Positions 5,644 through 9,879 of a stretch of 9,879 nucleotides of DNA are shown here, piece after piece. Position 1 is the stretch's first letter. The number at the start of each line of letters is the position of its first letter. The stretch is from positions 1-9,879 of the forward strand of contig JACQZL010000259.1 in assembly GCA_016213865.1 (NCBI GenBank), written 5' to 3'. The translations under genes and the position numbers were made by a program. Origin of the DNA: Candidatus Rifleibacteriota bacterium (lineage in GTDB: Bacteria; UBP17; UBA6191; JACPRK01). The notes under the pieces were generated by a model. The model ran no database searches, had not been told where the DNA came from, and worked only from the letters and a program-made list of their open reading frames with translations.

Positions 5644-8091
5644 ATGATCCGATCTCTGGAACTCTATCCCGGCCCCAAGGCCGACTTTCGCGAGGCGTGT
5701 GTCCTGCTCCGCAGCGACAACTTTGCCGGCGATCGGCTGCAGATCCTCTACGCGCGGACGATCGTCACGGCCGAGGGGTTGCTGGGCGACCGCTTGCGCT
5801 TCCTGATCGGCACGGAAGACGACCCGTCGCAGTTCTACACGTCGCCCGGGATGCCGGTGACCAGCACCGAGCCCTTCTTCCGGCGGCTCGCGCGCAACCG
5901 GGGATTCTTCAGCATCATGCTGCGAGGCACCGCCGACCGCGACTCCGCGACCCTGTCCAAACGAGGCTTCATCGATACCTCCGGTGGTCACGCCCAGGGA
6001 TTGCGCCTGTTGCGCGCCGGCCAGCCCCAGCGCGCGGCCATCGCCTTCAGCCAGGCTCTGGAGAAGTGCCCGTCGCTGCACAACCTGCACTATTTGCTGG
6101 GGCGGTGCTATCTGGCGGTGGGCGACACGCACGCCGCGGTCGATAGCTACACGGCCGAGATGAAGGCCAGCCGGCATCCGCTCGCGCCGCTGGCCATCGG
6201 CAAGATCCTCGACGAGCGCGGCGACCGCGAAACCTCGCGCCTCTACTACCAGGAGGCCCTGCAGCGGGACGGCCTGAATCTGGCCGCGCTCCAGGCGCTG
6301 GCGATGGGCTACATGTACTCGGGCGATTTCGAGGAGTTCTGGGAGACCTTCGCCCGGGCCCACCAGCTCGGCTCCGACCAGCCCGGCATCCAGGAGCTGA
6401 TCCAGCGAGCCGCGGGCGTGTTCAAGATTGACGCGGAGCTGGTGATCGACCGGGCGGTCCGCTGCCGAATTCCCAAGGAGTTGCTCCAGCAGGTCCTCCT
6501 GCACAAGACGCTCTTCGAGAACGGGGCCTTCCTGATGGCGCAAGAGGCGTTCGAGCGAATCCTGGACGGCCTGCGGGCTCCCGGAGTGAAGAGCGCCGTG
6601 GCCACGCTCTACAGCGAGATGGTCAAGAACTCCATCGGGAACGTGGGCCCCTGGGACGCGGCCCGCGTGGTGCCGAAGCTGCACTACAGCCTGGAGGGGT
6701 TGAAGGACGCCGACAATCGCGAGCTGATGCTCAACTACGGCACGGTGCTCGAGACGGCCTTCCGCGATCTGCGCTGGTTCATCGACCCGTTGTGGGCAAA
6801 CTACCTCGTCGAGGATCTCGAGGAGCTGCAATCGGAGTGCTGCCACCTCGACGACCTGGGCGTCTACCTCTTGCGCGTCTACGGCAACCTGCTGGAAGAC
6901 CAGGTCCACCTCGGCCGGCCCGAGGGCATCATGCAGGCGCAGGACCGGCTCGAGGATTTCCTGGGCCGGCAACGAGCCAACCCGAAGCTGCCCTACACCT
7001 ACCTGACCTGCCTGTCCTATCTGATGGAGCTGGCCGCCGGCAAGGACCAGTCCGAGCTGGCCCTCTCGTTCTTCCGCCAGTTGCTCGCCACGGCGCGCGA
7101 GCACCCTGATAACGCGAAAGTTACCGAACACACGGCGAACGTGCTCGAGTCGCTGGTCGAGCGGCTGACCCGGCAGCACCAGTGGGAGCTGCTCGAGAGC
7201 GTGATGGCCGGCATCTCGGAGGCGTCGTTTCCCTCCCAGTGGAAGGATGTGCTGCTGGAGCGAGTCCTGAACCGGATCCGAACGAACCTGCCCACGGAGA
7301 GCCCCGACTTGCCGTTTCTCGCGCGCCTCCGCCAGGAAGAGGCCCACCCGAGCCCGAGAACGCTGCTGGATCCCGTGCTGCGCGGCATCCGCAACCTCGT
7401 GGGCGTGCCGGTGCCCGGCGCCATACTGGTCGTTCGAAGCGACCCCGAGGGCAAGGAGATCTTCATCAACGGAAGGGGCGCCGGCCTGACGCCTCGACGG
7501 TTCGAGGACTTCTCCGCCGGCGAGTACACCGTGGGCGTGGGAAGCACTTATCGCCGGGTCCAGCTCAAGGACGGCAGCCCGCTGCGGATAAAGTTCCGGC
7601 TCAACGAAGGCGAGGCGGAGATCGAGGAGAGCTTCGAGTACGCCCAGCCGACGGCCGAGCTGAAACTCGCGGGCAAGCTCGAGAAGCTCGAGGCCGGCAG
7701 CGCGCTCCAGGGAGGGCTGCTCGAGGTGCGGTACGAGTTCGGCGTCCGGGTCGTTCACGTCCGGCGCGACATCACGCCGGTGCGGGAGCTATCGTTCCAG
7801 GAGGAGTTGCTCGGCGTCCTCGGCGAGGACGGCCCGGGCCCTCTCGTGGTCGACCTGACCGGCGTGCACTGGATCGGCAGCCTGGGCATCGCCCTGCTGG
7901 CCAAGCTGTACCAGATGAACGGCCGTCGCGAGATGGTGGTCGTTCGCAGCGAGAAGCCCGACTTCAGGGTGGAGGGCAAGGTCTGTCACGAGGTGAAGTC
8001 GATCTTCGACTTCCTCCTCAAGTACGTGCCGGCCTCGGCCTCTCTGGACGAGGCGGTCGCATTGGCCAGGCAGGGCGGCCGGGTGAATTGA
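5644..8091 (+). CDS. Large TPR - PEGA-like - STAS multidomain protein
   Basis: The 815 residues have no signal peptide or membrane segment, so the protein is probably cytoplasmic. Residues 1-115 are a compact region I cannot assign. Residues 116-248 carry tetratricopeptide-type repeats (GLRLLRAGQPQRAAIAFSQA, then LLGRCYLAVGDTHAAVDSY). Residues 249-585 are helical with further degenerate repeats. Residues 592-632 match the PEGA pattern: a strand, SDPEGKEIFINGRGAGLTP and a GEYTV strand. Residues 700-810 form a STAS domain (anti-anti-sigma fold) with VVDLTGVHWIGSLG at 735-748, where SpoIIAA-type proteins have the DSSG phosphorylation loop. A scaffolding or partner-switching role is inferred: TPR for docking, STAS for partner binding. 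The usual phospho-serine is leucine (L747). The ATG at 5644 is preceded by no clear ribosome site, so a leaderless or weakly translated message is possible. No anti-sigma kinase or phosphatase gene is adjacent. Confidence 0.88.
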   Translation: MIRSLELYPGPKADFREACVLLRSDNFAGDRLQILYARTIVTAEGLLGDRLRFLIGTEDDPSQFYTSPGMPVTSTEPFFRRLARNRGFFSIMLRGTADRDSATLSKRGFIDTSGGHAQGLRLLRAGQPQRAAIAFSQALEKCPSLHNLHYLLGRCYLAVGDTHAAVDSYTAEMKASRHPLAPLAIGKILDERGDRETSRLYYQEALQRDGLNLAALQALAMGYMYSGDFEEFWETFARAHQLGSDQPGIQELIQRAAGVFKIDAELVIDRAVRCRIPKELLQQVLLHKTLFENGAFLMAQEAFERILDGLRAPGVKSAVATLYSEMVKNSIGNVGPWDAARVVPKLHYSLEGLKDADNRELMLNYGTVLETAFRDLRWFIDPLWANYLVEDLEELQSECCHLDDLGVYLLRVYGNLLEDQVHLGRPEGIMQAQDRLEDFLGRQRANPKLPYTYLTCLSYLMELAAGKDQSELALSFFRQLLATAREHPDNAKVTEHTANVLESLVERLTRQHQWELLESVMAGISEASFPSQWKDVLLERVLNRIRTNLPTESPDLPFLARLRQEEAHPSPRTLLDPVLRGIRNLVGVPVPGAILVVRSDPEGKEIFINGRGAGLTPRRFEDFSAGEYTVGVGSTYRRVQLKDGSPLRIKFRLNEGEAEIEESFEYAQPTAELKLAGKLEKLEAGSALQGGLLEVRYEFGVRVVHVRRDITPVRELSFQEELLGVLGEDGPGPLVVDLTGVHWIGSLGIALLAKLYQMNGRREMVVVRSEKPDFRVEGKVCHEVKSIFDFLLKYVPASASLDEAVALARQGGRVN

Positions 8092-8095
8092 GCGG

Positions 8096-8127
8096 GCAGG
8101 CTGTAGCTGCCAGGCTGTAGACTGTAG
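8096..8127. repeat. Short CTGTAG-based direct repeats
   Basis: CTGTAG occurs three times, at 8101-8106, 8115-8120 and 8122-8127. The first two sit inside the longer direct repeat CAGGCTGTAG (8097-8106 and 8111-8120). The last two are seven bases apart, giving the same period as the C-rich repeat. The tract starts five bases after the stop of the TPR-PEGA-STAS gene. Confidence 0.65.
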
Positions 8128-8172
8128 GTCGGCCCGGAGGGGTTCGTTGCGAGAGTGTCGTGGCGCTCGCTT

Positions 8173-8210
8173 GCCTGACCCCTAAACCCCCACCCCCCAC
8201 CCCCAACCCC
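8173..8210. repeat. Period-7 C-rich intergenic repeat, copy 2
   Basis: Seven-base units read GCCTGAC, CCCTAAA, CCCCCAC, CCCCCAC and CCCCAAC, then CCC, over 8173-8210. The first two match the phase and TGA/TAA content of the copy at 2726-2753. The later units are C-richer and degenerate. TAA at 8183-8185 is in the dodecin frame, and the tract ends three bases before the first recognisable dodecin codon. Confidence 0.75.
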
Positions 8211-8212
8211 GC

Positions 8213-8410
8213 GTTTACAAGAAGGAAGAAGTCGTCGGCACCTCTACCAAGTCCTACGAGGACGCCATCCAGACCGCCGTCGAGCGCGCCGGCAAGACCC
8301 TCCGGAACCTGTCCTGGTTCGAGGTCAAGGAGCTGCGCGGCGGCATCGCCAAGGGCAAGCTCGAGTTTCAGGCCGTGATCGTCATCGCCTTCAAACTCGA
8401 CGAGGCCTGA
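8213..8410 (+). CDS. Dodecin family flavin-binding protein, start codon not visible
   Basis: The frame at 8213-8410 reads VYKKEEVVGTSTKSYEDAIQ and ends FQAVIVIAFKLDEA, 65 residues plus TGA. This is a clear dodecin, a small protein that forms hollow dodecamers binding and storing FMN or riboflavin. Conserved features are visible: VGTS near the start (8-11), AVERAGKTLRNLSWFEV (22-38) with the flavin-stacking Trp at 35, RGGI (42-45), and Gln at 53 in the strand that contacts flavin. The oddity is at the start. Codon 1 here is GTT, preceded in frame by CGC, CCC and CAA, with no ATG, GTG or TTG before the in-frame TAA at 8183. No ribosome site lies at a suitable distance. Dodecins usually begin M-x-x-VYK or similar, so the ATG is expected where CAA (8204-8206) now stands, within the C-rich repeat. 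It may be silenced, use an unusual start, or reflect an assembly error in the C-tracts. Confidence 0.85.
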   Translation, partial: VYKKEEVVGTSTKSYEDAIQTAVERAGKTLRNLSWFEVKELRGGIAKGKLEFQAVIVIAFKLDEA

Positions 8411-8421
8411 GCGACCCGGAC

Positions 8422-8495
8422 GAGTTCCGGGAAGCTACCGAGTTCCGGGGACACGATGGCTCATCGTGTCCCCGAAGCTCCGCCCCCCGGAACTC
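8422..8495. repeat. REP-like palindromic element between convergent genes
   Basis: An outer inverted repeat GAGTTCCGG (8440-8448) / CCGGAACTC (8487-8495) encloses a perfect 13-bp hairpin, CGGGGACACGATG (8446-8458) and CATCGTGTCCCCG (8462-8474), with a GCT loop. An extra direct copy of GAGTTCCGG lies at 8422-8430, and GAAGCT repeats at 8431-8436 and 8474-8479. Position between two converging 3' ends and this layout fit repetitive extragenic palindromes. It could also terminate both transcripts. Confidence 0.7.
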
Positions 8496-8510
8496 CCAGC
8501 AGTCCCCGAT

Positions 8511-9494
8511 TCAACCCACCTCGACGGCAAGCTCGTCTTCGAACGTCGGCAACAGCAATCGATAGAGGATCTCGTGGGTCCGCGGGGCGGTGACGATCCC
8601 TTCGTGATCGAGATCGTCCAGAACGTGCCGGGCGGCGACGGGGAGGCCCTCCGCCAGGCCGCTCTCCAGATGGACCAGCGGGTCCAGGCCCCGGAAGACC
8701 GGGTCTAGCCGGCCCATGAACCATCGGGGGATCTGATCCCAGAAGTTCCGGCCGCGAATCCACCAGCCGCGCACGCGGCCCATCACGCAGACCAGCCGGT
8801 CGACGTACGGGTCCGAGAGGTTCAGCGCCGCGAGGCGGTGATTGACGGCGATGCCGAAGTGCGTCTCCTCGTGGGGCGCGATGCGGAGGTCGGCGTTGTC
8901 GGCGGCCATCCCGGCCATCCCCGGGGAGGGGCACCAGATGCGGCGTCCCAGGCGCTGGAGCAGGTAGCCGAGCCAGCCGACCTTCCGGCGGATCGCCTGG
9001 TTGGCCATGATCATCGAAGCCAGGATGGTGCCATGGTGTGGGGTCGCCAGCGTGACCAGCGAGCGGAGCCGGTCGCCGATGCCCTGGTGCTGGAGGGCGT
9101 AACGGGCCACCAGGCCGCCCATGCTGTGGGCCACGATCGTCAAGTCGCGCGCGCCCGATGGGGCCGGCAACTGACTGCGGATGGTGTCGGCGAGCCCGAC
9201 GGACGAGAACTCGTAGCTCTCGTGGGTCGGGTAGAGAAACGTGAAGATGGCGTAGTGGCGCCGCAATTCCTGGTATCGGCCGTCGCTGCGGAAGGGCTCG
9301 AACAGGAAGGAACGCTCGCCCGGGTCGAAGTCGTGGCCCGCTCCATCCCGCCAGTAGTGGCCGTGGATGAGGATGAGCGAGCGGCCGGCCTGGTCCGCGG
9401 GCAGACTGCCGGCATCGTGTACCAGCAGCGTCTTTCGGACAGGGGCGTCAGCCGGGAGCGCCGTTCGCCGATAGAACAGGTCGCCCACCCGCAT
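8511..9494 (-). CDS. PGAP1/lipase-type alpha/beta hydrolase
   Basis: From the ATG at 9494 this is a 327-residue alpha/beta-hydrolase fold protein of the lipase/PGAP1-like group, probably an esterase or lipase; the substrate is unknown. The oxyanion motif is LILIHGHYW (40-48). The nucleophile elbow is VAHSMGGL (121-128) with Ser124. TLATPHHGT (148-156) is typical of lipases in this group. A late D-H pair, DLDHEGIV (294-301), is a candidate for the acid or histidine. No signal peptide is seen from this start. A TTG at 9638 would add 48 residues, but that stretch is proline/arginine-rich and unlike the fold, and neither start has a strong ribosome site, so the start is uncertain. The gene converges on the dodecin, with a REP-like element between them. 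Several tryptophans (WW at 244-245) lie in a probable lid region. Confidence 0.85.
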   Translation of the reverse strand: MRVGDLFYRRTALPADAPVRKTLLVHDAGSLPADQAGRSLILIHGHYWRDGAGHDFDPGERSFLFEPFRSDGRYQELRRHYAIFTFLYPTHESYEFSSVGLADTIRSQLPAPSGARDLTIVAHSMGGLVARYALQHQGIGDRLRSLVTLATPHHGTILASMIMANQAIRRKVGWLGYLLQRLGRRIWCPSPGMAGMAADNADLRIAPHEETHFGIAVNHRLAALNLSDPYVDRLVCVMGRVRGWWIRGRNFWDQIPRWFMGRLDPVFRGLDPLVHLESGLAEGLPVAARHVLDDLDHEGIVTAPRTHEILYRLLLPTFEDELAVEVG

Positions 9495-9879
9495 CGAAGC
9501 TCGCGCCTGCGAGGCGACGGGCAGGAGCTGCCGGGCGGGCTCGGGGGAATGCGGCGGCAGCCGTCGAGGATCTTGGGCAGGCTGTCGTCTGGGCGGCAAG
9601 GGTACATGCAAGGTACGCCAGACGGTCCGAGCCCGCAACCGGTCGAGGGGGTGCGCGCGCGGTTCGTGGGAAAGCAGGGAGAACGTCGATTTGTCTCTCG
9701 GGAGCTCCGCTCCCGAACCCTCGCAAGGGGCGAAGTTCGCCCCTTGACCCCCCGATGGCTGGAGAGAGACTTGCCCGCGCTCGCAGCTCAGAGTCCTCGA
9801 GATCGACGGTCAGGCCTCGCCTTGTCTTCTCATTGCAGGGTCCAGGGCCGGGCACCGGTCCTGGCAGGGGCCCGGCGAC
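9495..9879. other. Right-end intergenic region without a convincing gene
   Basis: No frame here resembles a known protein; the longest minus-strand frame crosses the palindromic element at 9693-9770 and is low-complexity. The region upstream of the hydrolase holds that element and a GC-rich inverted repeat, GCCGGGC (9847-9853) with GCCCGGC (9870-9876), at the window edge. No clear promoter for the hydrolase was found. Confidence 0.55.
9693..9770. repeat. Compound two-hairpin palindromic element
   Basis: An outer stem, GTCTCTC (9693-9699) with GAGAGAC (9764-9770), encloses two strong hairpins. One is TCGGGAGC (9698-9705) / GCTCCCGA (9709-9716) with loop TCC. The other is CAAGGGGCGAA (9724-9734) / TTCGCCCCTTG (9736-9746) with one central base. 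The first hairpin shares two bases with the outer stem, so they may alternate. Such layouts are typical of dispersed extragenic palindromes or small structured RNAs. Confidence 0.65.

Noticed and set aside
5635..7758. Minus-strand open frame of 707 residues opposite the TPR-PEGA-STAS gene
   Set aside because: Composition is an antisense mirror of the helical plus-strand protein; no domain motif of its own.
8160..8378. Frame from GTG 8160 overlapping the dodecin
   Set aside because: Reads the C-rich repeat as poly-proline/threonine and then an off-frame version of the dodecin; it is not protein-like.
9448..9855. Minus-strand frame of 135 residues overlapping the hydrolase start
   Set aside because: Crosses the palindromic element and the hydrolase N-terminus out of frame; low-complexity, no recognisable domain.

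Overview
This is a GC-rich (roughly two thirds G+C), gene-dense bacterial chromosomal window with GTG and TTG starts alongside ATG. No rRNA, tRNA, transposase, phage or CRISPR signature is visible. The protein families and base composition suit an environmental high-GC lineage (for example Acidobacteriota or a deltaproteobacterial/Myxococcota-like group). That placement is a weak inference, because no taxonomic marker gene is present.

Layout. Positions 1-389 hold no convincing gene, but they carry a leader with two mutually exclusive hairpins. A plus-strand cluster follows: a TerC/Alx-family membrane protein (390-1364); a CNNM/CorC-type cation transporter that overlaps it by one base (1364-2731); an ArsA/Get3-like ATPase with a C-terminal HSP20-like domain, broken by a short frame-changing deletion (2755-3874); and a small unrecognised protein behind a strong ribosome binding site (3891-4220). 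Facing this cluster is a secreted GHL10-type glycosyl-hydrolase-like protein (minus, 4234-5475). The two convergent stop codons lie inside one shared hairpin. A divergent, palindrome-rich 168-bp spacer leads to an 815-residue cytoplasmic protein combining TPR repeats, a PEGA-like segment and a STAS domain (5644-8091). Next come a dodecin whose reading frame has no visible start codon (8213-8410), a REP-like palindrome, and a minus-strand PGAP1/lipase-type alpha/beta hydrolase (8511-9494). The right end (9495-9879) has no convincing gene and holds a compound two-hairpin element.

Functional themes. TerC and CNNM proteins are both linked to divalent metal ion homeostasis, and their overlapping stop/start suggests one transcript. 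The ArsA-like gene and its small downstream neighbour look like a second module of the same transcript, although the ATPase is broken as sequenced. The TPR-PEGA-STAS protein is the most unusual architecture here, and its STAS site lacks the classical phospho-serine.

Repeat biology is the other theme. A period-7 C-rich repeat (CCCTGAC/CCCTAAC type) occurs twice. At 2726-2753 it supplies stop codons in all three plus frames, including the stop of the CNNM gene. At 8173-8210 it directly abuts the dodecin, where a start codon should be. A second short repeat (CTGTAG) and two palindromic elements fill the other gaps.
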